From Pseudomonadota bacterium (lineage in GTDB: Bacteria > Pseudomonadota > Gammaproteobacteria > Burkholderiales > Thiobacillaceae), in contig JAKADC010000006.1 in assembly GCA_021820845.1 (NCBI GenBank), positions 1-64,000 of the forward strand: DNA of 64,000 nt, read 5' to 3'. The notes beneath the pieces are model-generated. The model saw only the letters and a list, made by a program, of their open reading frames with translations, had not been told where the DNA came from and did not search any database. A program made the translations under genes and the position numbers. Of the stretch, positions 51,000 to 60,800 are shown piece after piece (position 1 is the stretch's first letter; each line of letters starts with the position of its first letter).

Positions 51000-51533
51000 A
51001 TCGGCGAGGTCACCAGCGAGGTGATCATCTCGGCGCCCGATGAGCGCGAGGGCTTTGAGGAGGTGGATGCCGAGGAGTCGGAAGACGAGGTCGTGGCCTT
51101 CTGGCAGCGCATGATGAAGCGCTACGGCGGCCAGGAGGAGTATGAGAAGCAGATCATCAACGGCTTCAAGTTCGGCAGCGATCCCGAAATCCTGATCGTG
51201 GTGGACAAGCTGTTGACCGGGTTCGATGCGCCGAGGAATACGGTGCTCTACCTGACCCGCAAGCTGAAGGAGCACACCCTGCTACAGGCCATCGCCCGGG
51301 TGAACCGCCTGTACGACGATGACGAAGGGGCCAAGCCGAAGGAGTTCGGCTACATCATCGACTACGCCGGCATCCTGGGGGAGCTGGACCAGGCATTGAC
51401 AACTTACAGCGCGCTGGAGGGCTTTGATGAGGCCGATCTGGCCGGTGCGTTGGCGGGCATCAACGAGGAGGTCGGCAAACTGCCGCAACGCCATGCGGAT
51501 CTGTGGGATGTGTTCAAGGCTGTAGCTGTGTAA
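51000..51533 (+). pseudogene. hsdR: Type I restriction enzyme R subunit, C-terminal-side fragment
   Basis: Plus-strand residues IGEVTSEVIISAPDEREGFE, FKFGSDPEILIVVDKLLTGF and TLLQAIARVNRLYDDDEGAK are the HsdR helicase C-domain (motifs V/VI) that should follow KYKAFLDD of the inverted fragment. The match ends at LWDVFKAV, after which an unrelated frame and stop appear, so the last few hundred residues of HsdR are also lost. It is a decayed fragment, in the ancestral (plus) orientation. Confidence 0.9.
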
Positions 51534-51703
51534 TCAACCCGGCCACCGGGCTGCCCATGATTGACGGCTGCTGTGCCTCGGTGGATGTGGGTGGCAGTCC
51601 TTTCGGGATGGATATCCATCATTCGATGGACATCGGCACATCCAGTGGAAACGATTACGCTTGGGGAAGCGTGTCCTCCTGGGATGATCCTTTCTCCAGT
51701 TGA
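51503..51703 (+). pseudogene. Remnant of a small mobile-element protein (INPATGLPM family)
   Basis: The frame reads CVINPATGLPMIDGCCASVD, then VGGSPFGMDIHHS, ending WDDPFSS. The INPATGLPM-(x)-D-V-x-G-x-P-(F/Y)-G pattern is one I associate with short proteins of conjugative elements. Homologues usually start just before INPATG; here that position has fused with the hsdR fragment, so the native start codon appears lost. Recognition is from memory of a pattern and tentative. Confidence 0.4.
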
Positions 51704-51868
51704 GCAGAGGTAACAAGGCAGAAATAATGTGGAGCCGGCGCTCCGCATGACAAGTAGGCGGAGCGCCGTAAGTGATGCTTTCCGGAATGACCCGATTACT
51801 CTCTCCCTCCGTATGGGCGGCTCGCAAGAAGTGATAGAGCTTGCAGCGCCAGCCATGGATATCCTCCA

Positions 51869-52141
51869 TTGATCGCCGCCTTTGTCACTTTGGTCTTCAC
51901 CGCTCTAACAGCGTGGCTGGTCTTCGCAGCCGGCTTAAATGTGCCGATGGCCGCCTTGGCAGTTCTCCTTGGAGCACTGGCGCTGGTTGTTGTGCTCTTC
52001 GGCGTGGTCGGTCTGCTTGCTGGCAATGAAGACTGGCCAGCCGTCTGGAATAGTTTCACGCACACCGTCGCCAAGGACTTCGACTGGCTGGTGAAGTGCG
52101 CTCGACCAAGCCGGCGCCGATCACGGTATATCCGGAAATGA
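51869..52141 (+). CDS. Small two-TM membrane protein or fragment (unknown)
   Basis: From a TTG, about 90 residues contain two hydrophobic helices (AAFVTLVFTALTAWLVFAAG, LAVLLGALALVVVLFGVVGL) and a polar C-terminus ending in basic residues. No ribosome binding site is evident. It lies among remnants of the island and may be the end of a broken gene. Function unknown. Confidence 0.35.
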   Translation: MIAAFVTLVFTALTAWLVFAAGLNVPMAALAVLLGALALVVVLFGVVGLLAGNEDWPAVWNSFTHTVAKDFDWLVKCARPSRRRSRYIRK

Positions 52142-52259
52142 CCAGGGCTTCCGCTATGAGCTGCGGGAGGCCGAGTTCTTTCCCGAGTTCTTTCTGTTGC
52201 GGGAGCCGTATAGCGAGGGGCGTTTAGACCTGTTTTTCCTGGTAGCTATCGACCAATAA
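52119..52259 (+). pseudogene. C-terminal fragment of an unidentified gene
   Basis: An open frame without a start codon runs to a TAA with gene-like composition (GFRYELREAEFFPEFFLLRE, YSEGRLDLFFLVAIDQ). It overlaps the end of the preceding ORF in another frame. The following 130 bases to the DMT transporter hold nothing recognised. Confidence 0.3.
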
Positions 52260-52395
52260 TGGCCTGTCAGAGTTGCGGGGCTGCATGGCCGTTCATCGGC
52301 CGAAGCCGACCTTGAACCTTGGGTCAGACTAGGTCAGCAATGCATCGAATACCCCTTCAGCATCCTTCAAGGGGAATAGTAACCGTCCAATGGCA

Positions 52396-53454
52396 TCATG
52401 AATGCATATGGCGGTGGTGAGTGTCCGGGTAATGCGCATGCGTGTGCGTCACCGCGACATGGCGATGCAGATGGGCGTGCGGCTCGCTGCCGCCCCACTC
52501 GAGTTCATGGTCGTGCTGGTGATGCGCGTCGTGCACGTGACGGTGGCGATGCTCGATGGCTTCATGGGTATGCTCGTGCTCGTGCCGTTCGGTCAGGTGC
52601 AGCCAGACCCCAGCCGCCATCAGCACGCTCGCCAGCCAGAATGGCAGTGAAGTGGGCTCGCCCAGCATCAGGATGGCCGTGGCAGCGCCGATGAAGGGCG
52701 CGGTCGAGAAATAGGCGCCGGTTCGTGCGGCGCCGAGACCACGCAAGGCCAGCACGAACAGCACCAAGCTAAGGCCATAGCCCAGGAACCCGATCAGCAT
52801 CGCTGGGGCGGCCACCTCCGGTGCCGGCCAGGTCGCGCCGACAGAAAACGCCACAGACAGGTTGGCCGACCCGGCGACCAGGCCCTTGCTCCCCGCGATG
52901 AACAGGGCATCGCTGGCCGAGACCTTGCGCGTGAGGTTGTTGTCGACGGCCCAGGCAAGACAGGCGGCAGCGATCAGGGCAGGACCGAGGAAGCCGGCTG
53001 TCATCTGGCTTGAGCCCGGCACGGCGAGCAGCACCCCGCCGGCGACGATCAGCATCATGCCGAACACGATGCGGCGATCGGCGTTCTCGCGGAACACCAC
53101 CCAGGCGAGCACGGCGGTCAGCACCGCTTCGAGGTTGAGCAGCAGCGACGCGGTCGAAGCCGGCGTGCGCGCCAGTCCCGCCATCAGCAGCACCGGACCG
53201 GCAACACCGCCGGCTGCAATTGCGCCCAGCAGCCACGGCCACTCGGCTGCGGCAAGGCCGGGGCTCTTCCAGCCGCGGTCCCGCCACAGTCTGAGGACGG
53301 TCAGGCCGAGGCCGCTGCCGAGGTAGAGCAGCCCGGCCAGCAGGAAGGGCGACAGGCTTCCGGCAAACAGCTTGGCAAACGGCGTGCTCGCGCCGAACAG
53401 GATCGCGGCACCCAAGGCTGAGGCGATGGCGGGGGAAAAGTGCAGGGGGTTCAT
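52396..53454 (-). CDS. DMT/EamA-family exporter with histidine-rich C-terminal tail
   Basis: About ten TM helices form two EamA repeats (ALGAAILFGASTPFAKLFAG; then GFLGYGLSLVLFVLALRGLG and FSTAPFIGAATAILMLGEPT). After the last helix comes a tail of about 60 residues with more than 20 histidines (HEHEHTHEAIEHRHRHVHD and onward). Such tails are unusual in EamA proteins and suggest binding of Ni, Co, Zn or Cd. It is adjacent to a CadA-type ATPase on the same strand, so a metal-related role is likely. The ATG at 53454 begins directly with helix 1; 53466 is the alternative. Confidence 0.82.
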   Translation of the reverse strand: MNPLHFSPAIASALGAAILFGASTPFAKLFAGSLSPFLLAGLLYLGSGLGLTVLRLWRDRGWKSPGLAAAEWPWLLGAIAAGGVAGPVLLMAGLARTPASTASLLLNLEAVLTAVLAWVVFRENADRRIVFGMMLIVAGGVLLAVPGSSQMTAGFLGPALIAAACLAWAVDNNLTRKVSASDALFIAGSKGLVAGSANLSVAFSVGATWPAPEVAAPAMLIGFLGYGLSLVLFVLALRGLGAARTGAYFSTAPFIGAATAILMLGEPTSLPFWLASVLMAAGVWLHLTERHEHEHTHEAIEHRHRHVHDAHHQHDHELEWGGSEPHAHLHRHVAVTHTHAHYPDTHHRHMHS

Positions 53455-53545
53455 CCGGTATTCCATCAGTGGGTGAGGCCGCAGCGCATCGCTTATTCTG
53501 CCATGGCAGCCAGCGGCAGCTGTCCCCCGAGCAGTACGCTTACCG

Positions 53546-55810
53546 CTACGCCCGCAGTAGCCGCAACCCGTTGAACACGACCAGCAGGCTCGCCCCCATG
53601 TCCGCGAAGACGGCCATCCACATCGAAGCGCCATCGAACAGCGCCAGAAACAGGAAGACGACCTTGATGCCGAGCGCCAGCGTCATGTTCTGCCAGAGCA
53701 CCGATCGTGTCCGCCGGGACAGGCGGATGGTTTCGGGAACCTTGCGCAGGTCGTCGTTCATGATGAGCACATCGGCCGCCTCCATCGCCGTGTCGGTGCC
53801 GGCTCCGCCCATGCCGAAGCCGATCGCGGCCGCGCTGAGCGCCGGCCCATCGTTGATGCCGTCGCCGACCATTGCAACCGGCCCGTCACTGGCCAAGCGT
53901 TGCACAGCCTCCACCTTACCCTCAGGCAGAAGGTTGGCACGAACCTCCGTGATGCCGACCTGCCCGGCGATGGCTTGTGCCGTCGCGGCATTGTCGCCAG
54001 TCAGCATGACGGGCCGCACACCGAGTGCCAGCAGCTCGGCGACGGCCTGCTTGCTGGTCTCCTTGGTTGTGTCAGCCACGGCGAAGAGTGCTAGCACGCT
54101 CCGGGAATCCGCCAGGACCGTAATGGTCCGGCCGATGGCCTCGTGCTCGTGCATGAGCGCTTCGAGTTCCGCGGAGCACTGCATGCGCTCTTCGATCCAG
54201 CGGTGGTTGCCGAGCACGTAGTCGTGCCCGTCGATGGTGCCGAACACGCCGCGGCCGAGCTCGGCTCCGAACGACTCCACCGGCAGCGCATCGCCACCCA
54301 GTCCGCTTGCCACCGCCTGCGACACCGGATGGTCGGAACGGCCCGCGAGGCTGCGCGCAATGCGAAGCACGTGCTCCGGCGCGGATCCCTTTGCGAGAAC
54401 GACCTGGGCGACCAGCCTGGGCTTGCCTTCTGTCACCGTACCGGTCTTGTCCAGGGCGACAGATTTGATCCGGTGGGCCTCTTCAAGGTAAACGCCTCCC
54501 TTGATAAGGATGCCGCGCCGGGCAGCGGCCGCCAATCCGCTCACCACGGTCACCGGCGTCGATATGACCAGAGCGCACGGGCAGGCGATGACCAGCAGAA
54601 CCAAAGCCTTGTAGACCGAGGTCAGCCAAGGCCAGCCGAACACGAGCGGCGCGCCCGCCGCGACGGCCAGTGCCAGGAAAAAGATCGCAGGTGTGTACAC
54701 GGCCGCGAACCGGTCGACGAATCGCTGCGTCGGCGCCCGCTTCGCCTGGGCGGCCTCGACGGCATGGATGATGCGGGCCAGCACAGTGTCGCTGGCAGCG
54801 TGCGTGACCTCGTATTCGAGCGATCCGCTCTGGTTGATGGTGCCGGCAAATACCTCGTCGCCGGGCGCCTTATCGGCCGGAATGCTCTCACCCGTGACGG
54901 GGGACTGGTCAACGGCAGCACGACCCGACGTGACCCGGCCGTCGAGGGCGAAGCGCTCGCCGGGTTTGACCCGTGCGATGACGCCGACGGCGACATCCTT
55001 CGCGTCCTGGGTCCTCCAGGAGCCATCCGGCTCGCGCACCTCGACCTGCGGCGGCGAGAGCGCCAGCAGGCCGGAAATGGCGCGGCGCGCGCGCTCCACC
55101 GAGCGCGCCTCGATCAATTCGGCCAGCGAGTACAGCACCATCACCATTGCCGCTTCCGGCCACTCGCCTATGACGAACGCGCCTGCCACCGCCACCGCCA
55201 TCAATGCATTGATGTTGAGCTGCCGGCGCAGCAGCGATGCGATCCCCTTGCGGAAGACGCTGGTGCCCGCTAGCGCGATCGCGCTAGCGGCGACGGCCAT
55301 GCCGAGCGCCTTCCAGACCATCGTATCGGGGGCGAAGTAATGCACGAGCTCGGCGACAACCGCCACGGCGAGCGCGCCCACGAGCCGAACGAATTCGGCT
55401 CGCTGGGACTGGATGGCGGCTTCGGCCGACGGCGGGGAAGAGAGGAGTTCGGTCTTGAAGCCGATGTGGTTGATGGCCTCGATGATGGCGGGCCAGGATA
55501 CGTTCGGCGCCTCGATGGCCAGTACGCGGCCGGCCAGGTCGAAGCTCAGGCGTCGGATGTCCTCGAAACGCTCCAGCGCGGCCCGAATCTGCCCCTCCTC
55601 TACGGGGCAGTCCATGGCGGGGATGCGCAACATCAGCGCGCCTGACGCCGAGGGATGAACTGGAATAATCGGTACGGCACATGCAGCGCTGCCGCAGCTG
55701 GACTCTGAATGGGTGTGCGTAGGATGTGCATAGCCGTGCGTGTGGCCATCGTCGTGGGCGTCGTGATGCGCCTCGCAGTCGCAGCTGTGGGCGTGTTCGG
55801 GAAGGGGCAT
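53546..55810 (-). CDS. cadA: Heavy-metal P1B-type ATPase (Cd/Zn/Pb exporter, CadA/ZntA-like)
   Basis: The 754-residue pump has a His/Cys-rich N-terminus (HAHSCDCEAHHDAHDDGHTH), an HMA domain (MLRIPAMDCPVEEGQIRAAL), the TM metal motif VIACPCALVIST, phosphorylation site ALDKTGTVTEGKP, GDGINDGPALSAAAIGFGMG and a terminal helix with FADMGASLLVVFNGLRLLRA. CPC plus these features fits Zn/Cd/Pb exporters. The start is placed at 55810 because the MerR-type promoter between 55839 and 55869 would lie inside the track's longer ORF. The divergent cadR-like gene is its likely regulator. Confidence 0.93.
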   Translation of the reverse strand: MPLPEHAHSCDCEAHHDAHDDGHTHGYAHPTHTHSESSCGSAACAVPIIPVHPSASGALMLRIPAMDCPVEEGQIRAALERFEDIRRLSFDLAGRVLAIEAPNVSWPAIIEAINHIGFKTELLSSPPSAEAAIQSQRAEFVRLVGALAVAVVAELVHYFAPDTMVWKALGMAVAASAIALAGTSVFRKGIASLLRRQLNINALMAVAVAGAFVIGEWPEAAMVMVLYSLAELIEARSVERARRAISGLLALSPPQVEVREPDGSWRTQDAKDVAVGVIARVKPGERFALDGRVTSGRAAVDQSPVTGESIPADKAPGDEVFAGTINQSGSLEYEVTHAASDTVLARIIHAVEAAQAKRAPTQRFVDRFAAVYTPAIFFLALAVAAGAPLVFGWPWLTSVYKALVLLVIACPCALVISTPVTVVSGLAAAARRGILIKGGVYLEEAHRIKSVALDKTGTVTEGKPRLVAQVVLAKGSAPEHVLRIARSLAGRSDHPVSQAVASGLGGDALPVESFGAELGRGVFGTIDGHDYVLGNHRWIEERMQCSAELEALMHEHEAIGRTITVLADSRSVLALFAVADTTKETSKQAVAELLALGVRPVMLTGDNAATAQAIAGQVGITEVRANLLPEGKVEAVQRLASDGPVAMVGDGINDGPALSAAAIGFGMGGAGTDTAMEAADVLIMNDDLRKVPETIRLSRRTRSVLWQNMTLALGIKVVFLFLALFDGASMWMAVFADMGASLLVVFNGLRLLRA

Positions 55811-55838
55811 ATCGGTTCTCTGAATTGGCATCATGAGC

Positions 55839-55869
55839 ATTGGAATCCCTGTAGCCACTACAGAGTCAA
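55839..55869 (-). promoter_or_regulatory. MerR/CadR-type promoter-operator of the cadA gene
   Basis: On the minus strand TTGACT (-35) and TCCAAT (-10) are separated by 19 bases, the overlong spacer typical of MerR-family promoters. The spacer contains the dyad CTGTAG-TGG-CTACAG. It lies between the divergent cadA and cadR-like genes. Confidence 0.75.
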
Positions 55870-55913
55870 TCGCCTACACTGGTTTTTTCAATCCTCTTGC
55901 GCAGGAGTCGCCC

Positions 55914-56369
55914 ATGAAGATCGGCGAGCTGTCGAACACATCGTCCACCCCCATCGAAACCATCCGCTTTTACGAGCGCGAGGGCTTGCTGCCGGCGCCT
56001 GGTCGCACGCAGGGCAACTTCAGGACGTATCAGCCTGTGCATGTGGAGCGCTTGCAGTTCATTCGCTACTGCCGTGCCCTGGACATGTCGCTGGATGAAG
56101 TGCGCGTGCTGTTGCGGTTCAAGGATAGGCCCGACGACAGCTGCGGTGACGTCAATGCGCTGCTCGACGCGCACATCGGCCACGTATCCAAACGAATTCG
56201 GGAGCTTCGCGCCCTGGAGAAGCAGCTGCAGGGACTGCGTGAACGCTGCTGTGAAATCCGCTCCGTCGAGGAATGCGGGATCCTGAGCGGCCTGGCCGAG
56301 GGGGCTCAGGACGCGCTCGGTAGTCCGTCGGCGCCCAAGTCGCACCTAAGACGGGTGCACTCGACCTGA
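55914..56369 (+). CDS. cadR: MerR-family metal-responsive regulator (CadR/PbrR-like)
   Basis: The 151-residue protein has the MerR winged HTH (MKIGELSNTSSTPIETIRFY, EREGLLPAPGRTQGNFRTY), the dimerisation helix and metal-binding cysteines at C77 (DDSCGDVN), C112/C113 (RCCEIRS) and C121 (EECGIL), the CadR/PbrR pattern. On binding Cd, Pb or Zn it would twist the 19-bp-spaced cadA promoter. The start is MKIGEL at 55914, 27 codons inside the track ORF and downstream of the operator. The P. putida type His-rich tail is absent. Confidence 0.9.
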   Translation: MKIGELSNTSSTPIETIRFYEREGLLPAPGRTQGNFRTYQPVHVERLQFIRYCRALDMSLDEVRVLLRFKDRPDDSCGDVNALLDAHIGHVSKRIRELRALEKQLQGLRERCCEIRSVEECGILSGLAEGAQDALGSPSAPKSHLRRVHST

Positions 56370-56413
56370 ATCCGGCTGACATTCCGCGTCCGCAATTGTA
56401 CCGACCGCATGTT

Positions 56414-57886
56414 TCATGCGCTCGGGTCACGTGGTCGGACGCTTAGCATGGGTATTTCCGCTGGGATGCGCTCGAAGGGGGGGTGAGACGGACTTGATAG
56501 AGTCTTCGCGTGTGTGTGCTGATGCGCCGCCGGCGCAAAGACGCCACGGCCCGTCAGCAGCTGCAGCGCCGCGGACTGTTCAGCCAGTTGCCTGGCATTG
56601 GCCTGCAACGCCAGGCGCTGGTCGAGCAGGGCCTGGCGCTGTGCCTGGGCCTGCGGCAGGGTCGCGTCGCCTTCGCGCAGGGCGGCATCCGTTGCGCGCG
56701 CCGCTGCGCGCAAGGCCGGCAAGGCGGCCTGGAGCGCTTCGCGCTGCCGCTGTAGCAGTGCAATATCGGCTAGAAGCCGTTCGGCATCCGCGCGGGACTG
56801 GCGCAGCCGCAACGCGTACTCATCGTACAGTGTCTGGCGCGTGGCCTCCTGGACCGCGATCGTCCCACGGCTGCCGTTCAGGATCGGCAAGCTGAGGGTG
56901 ACGCCGAAGCCGACGGTATTGATGTCCGAGGTGTCCCGAGCCCTCGAAAGTTCCACGCCGACCGACGGAAACTGTGCGAGCACGGCCTTGCGCAGCGTTT
57001 CTTCCTGGCTTTGGTAGCCAGCCTGCAAGGCCATCAAGTCCGGACGGATCATGGGCAAACGGTCCAGCGTTGCGGCGGCGCCTTGCACCGCATCGGGGTC
57101 GAACCGCGGCAGGCCCGCCAGGCGCAGCGGCGTTCCCGGGGGCAGATCGAGCAGTGCGTCGAGTTCGGCGAGCCGGGCTTCATGCTGCCGGGCGTCGTCG
57201 GCGAGTTTTTGCTGCAACGCTTGCAGCTGGACCAGGTCGGCATCGGCCGTAGCGCGCGGCTCGATTCCGGTCGCTGCCGCGGCTCGGTCGCGCCGCAGGC
57301 GCTCAAGTACGGCGTCGTGCTCCGCGCCAAGCAGCGCATCGCGCTCGCGCAGGCCGACCAAGGCGATGTAATCCGCCTCGGCGGCCGCAGCCGTCTGCCA
57401 CTCCTGCCAGAGGATCTGCAGATCGACCTGGCGGAGATGGGCCTTCGCTGCGGACACGGCGGCGCCGCGAGTGATCAGGCGGCCCAGGTCGAAGCCGAGG
57501 CCCAGGTTGTAGCCCGTGGTGGTGGCGTCGCCGGAGTTCCCCAGCGGAATCTCGCGCGCGCCGCTGAACTGGGGGTCCGGGAGCAGCCCGGCCGCGAATG
57601 CCTGGGCCTTGGCCACGCCGGCTCGGTCCCGCGCCGCCTGCAGGCGGGGATCGTTGAGCACCGCCAGGGCCGCGACGGCCTGCATGGTCAACGGGGCATT
57701 CAGGTCGATGGGCTGTGCGGCCAAGGCCGGCAGCGCAATGTCGCGGGCGTCGACCCGCAGATCCGCCGGACGGGTCCAGGGCACCTGTGTCGGCAGCGGC
57801 TTGGGTGCATAGCCGGCGCACGCCGCCAGCAGGCCGCACAAGCCTAGGCCGGTGAGGCCGCGCAGCACTTTGGTCCCGGTCCTCAT
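56414..57886 (-). CDS. Outer-membrane efflux lipoprotein (TolC/CzcC-like)
   Basis: The roughly 490-residue protein has lipobox GLLAACAG, then the duplicated TolC-type helical/strand repeats (AVAALAVLNDPRLQAARDRA; MALQAGYQSQEETLRKAVLA; LPILNGSRGTIAVQEATRQT). It is the outer-membrane channel of a tripartite RND pump. It starts at the ATG overlapping the stop of the RND gene (ATGA). A tail of about 40 residues after the last helix (HQHTHAKTLSSPSHPPFERI) is unusual and may be an extension through a lost stop. Confidence 0.87.
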   Translation of the reverse strand: MRTGTKVLRGLTGLGLCGLLAACAGYAPKPLPTQVPWTRPADLRVDARDIALPALAAQPIDLNAPLTMQAVAALAVLNDPRLQAARDRAGVAKAQAFAAGLLPDPQFSGAREIPLGNSGDATTTGYNLGLGFDLGRLITRGAAVSAAKAHLRQVDLQILWQEWQTAAAAEADYIALVGLRERDALLGAEHDAVLERLRRDRAAAATGIEPRATADADLVQLQALQQKLADDARQHEARLAELDALLDLPPGTPLRLAGLPRFDPDAVQGAAATLDRLPMIRPDLMALQAGYQSQEETLRKAVLAQFPSVGVELSRARDTSDINTVGFGVTLSLPILNGSRGTIAVQEATRQTLYDEYALRLRQSRADAERLLADIALLQRQREALQAALPALRAAARATDAALREGDATLPQAQAQRQALLDQRLALQANARQLAEQSAALQLLTGRGVFAPAAHQHTHAKTLSSPSHPPFERIPAEIPMLSVRPRDPSA

Positions 57887-60800
57887 GCCGATTCCCCTGC
57901 CGCTTCCTGCCGCACAAGCTGCTTGCGGCGCCAATGCAGGTACAGCGCCGGAATCAGGTTGGTGCTGCGCAGGGCGCTCCAGATCAACCCGCCGAGGATC
58001 ACCACGGCGAGCCCCTGCTCCGGCGCCGCGCCCTCGCCCAGTCCCAGCGCGGTGGGCAGCATGCCCAACACAGCAGTCACCGCGGTGAGCACGATCGGAC
58101 GGAAGCGCACCTGGATCGCCTCGCGCACCGCTTGCTCCACCGGCATGCCGTCGTTCTCGTTGCGGCGCACCCGATCGAGCAGGACGATGGAGTGGCGCAG
58201 GCCAATGCCGACCAGGGTCAGGAAGCCGATCATGCCGGTGGCGTTCAGGCCCACACCGCTCACGACCAGCGCCACCGTGCCGCCGGTGAGCGCCAGTGGA
58301 ATCTCGAGCAGTAGAATGCCCGGGATCAACAGGCCGTCGAACTGCAGCAGCAGAATGCCGACCATGATCGCGAATGCAGCAAGCGTCGCCAGCAGCAGCC
58401 CCAGGGCGGCCTGCTCAAGCTCGGCGGCCAGGCCGCCGAAACCGATCCGGTAGCCTGGCGGCAGATGCAGGTCCGCCAGGGCGCGATGGGCTGCTGCCTC
58501 CGTGCTGCCCAGCGGCCCGGTCGGCGTGGCCAGGATGTCCAGCGCCCGGGCGCCGGCGACGTGGCGAATCTGGTTGGGGGTCTCGACCAGATTCAGGTTC
58601 GTCAGTTCGCCAAGTGGCGTCCAGCCGCCCCCGGTGCGAACCGGTAGTGCCGCCAGCTCTGCCAGCGAGCGCTGTGGCGCGTCGGCCAGCCGCAGGTACA
58701 GCGCCAGCGGCACATTGCCCTCTGGCACGCGGCTGATGGTCTCGCCGTCGATTAGCGGCTTGAGCTGCGAATACAGTGTTGCCGGGGTCAGGCCGTGCAC
58801 CGCGAGGGCTTGCGCCCGGGGCTCGATCTGCAACTGGGTGACCGGGTAACCATCGTTGTTGAACACGTCGCTCAGAGCCGGGATGCGGCGCAGGCGCGCG
58901 GCGATGTCCTCGGCGATCTGCCGCAGCTGCGAGACCTCGGTCCCGAACACATGGATGACGAAGGGTTGCGGCAGCCCGGAGAGACTTTCGCCGACGCGCT
59001 CGAGGGTCGGCGTTCCGACGGCGAGCTGCACCCCGGGAATCTGCGATTCGCGCTGGATGCGCTCGCCGATGGCATCGAGGGCATTGACGCTCACGCCGGG
59101 CTTGAGCGCCACCTGGATCTCGCCGGCGTAGGCCGGCTCGGTGTAGGTGGTTTCCGAGGCGGAGCCGATGCGGGCGTAGACGTGCGCCACCGCCGGATCG
59201 CGCAGCAGCTGCGCGGTGATGCGCTGCGCGGCCGCGCGGGTGTCGAGCAGCGAGGCACCGGGGGGAAGCGTGAACGACTCCAGTAGCGCGCCCTCGTTGG
59301 GCAGTGGCAGGAAGTTGATCGGCACCAGCACCAGACCGACCAGGCTGACCAGAAGCACGGCGAAGGTGATCGCCAGGCTGGTCCGCGGCGCGCGTGCGAC
59401 CCACTCGAACAGGCGTTCATTGCCGCGCTGCAGCCCGTGCAGCAGGCGCTGGCCGCTGCTCGTCCCCGGGCTCGGCCGTGCATTGATGAATCCGAGCCCC
59501 ATGGGGATGAGGGTCAGCGACATCAGCAGTGAGGCCAGCAGCGCCAGAATCATCGCCAGCGAGAACGGGATGAAGAACAGCCCGACCAGGCCGCCGACGA
59601 ACAGCAGGGGCACGTAGATGGCGATGTTCGTGAGCGTGCCGGTGACATCCGGAACCACAATGCTCTTGACGCCGTTCCAGACACCCTGCCAGTGCGTGTC
59701 GCCGCTCTCCCAGCGGTGATAGATGCTTTCCAGCACGATAATCGCATCGTCGGCGAGCAGGCCCACAGCAACGGTGAGCGCACCAAGGGTCATCAGGTTC
59801 AGGTCCTGACCGAGCGCGTGCAGCGCGGCGATACCCAGCAGCAGCGATACGGGGATGCTCAGAGCGAGCACGACGATACCCCGGCCAGCGCCCAGCACCC
59901 AGAACAGCACCAGCACCGCCAGCACGGCACCGATCAGCAGGTTGCGCCCGAGGTCCGCGCCGACGATACGGACCAGGTGTCCCTGATCGTAGGTCTGCAC
60001 CCAGCGCACGCCGGTGGGGAGCTGCGCCAGCGTCTGGTCCAGCGTGGCCTGCACGGCCTGGGTGACGGCCAGGGTCGACGCGCCAGGCTGCTTGATCACG
60101 GTGAGGGCAACGCTGGGTCGGCCGTCGAGTGATACGGCGTTGTGGGCCGGCACAGCGGAGCGGATGACCCGCGCCAATGCCCGCAGGGGGACCGGCCCCT
60201 CCGGCGTCGCCACCGAAAGCTGCTCGAGCTGTGCGATGTGCACGGGCAGGCTGCGGGCCTCGATCAGGACATCGTTGTGGCCCAGCGTCAGGTAGCCGGC
60301 CGGCGCCAGCAGGGTCTGGGAACGGACCGACTGCACGATCGCACTGACGTCGACGCCGTAGCGCCGCATGGCATCGAGGTCGGGCTGGATCCACAGGGCC
60401 TCGCTGCCCGCGCCGTAGACCTGCACAAACTGCACGCCGGAGAGCGCCCGCAGCGCCGGGGCGATGTCCGTCTCGACCGCGCGCTGCACCAAGGCCGGGG
60501 CGATGCCGGCCGGGATCTGCGCCGTGTAGTCGGCGACCTCGTTGATCGCGTTGCCCATGATCTGCGCCACGGGATGGGCCTGCTCGGGCAGTTGCCCTCG
60601 GGCACGGTCGATCGCGCCGTTGACCGCCTGCAGATCGACCTGGGCGTTGGTGCCCTGGCGGAAGCGCACGTCGATCTCGACTGTGCCGTTGCCCATTACT
60701 GAGCGCACGTCGCGCAGATTTGCGAGGGTCAGGATCTGGCTTTCAAGGGGATAGACGACGAGGTGCTCGAGCTCGGTCGCCGTGGTGCCAGGCAGGTGGG

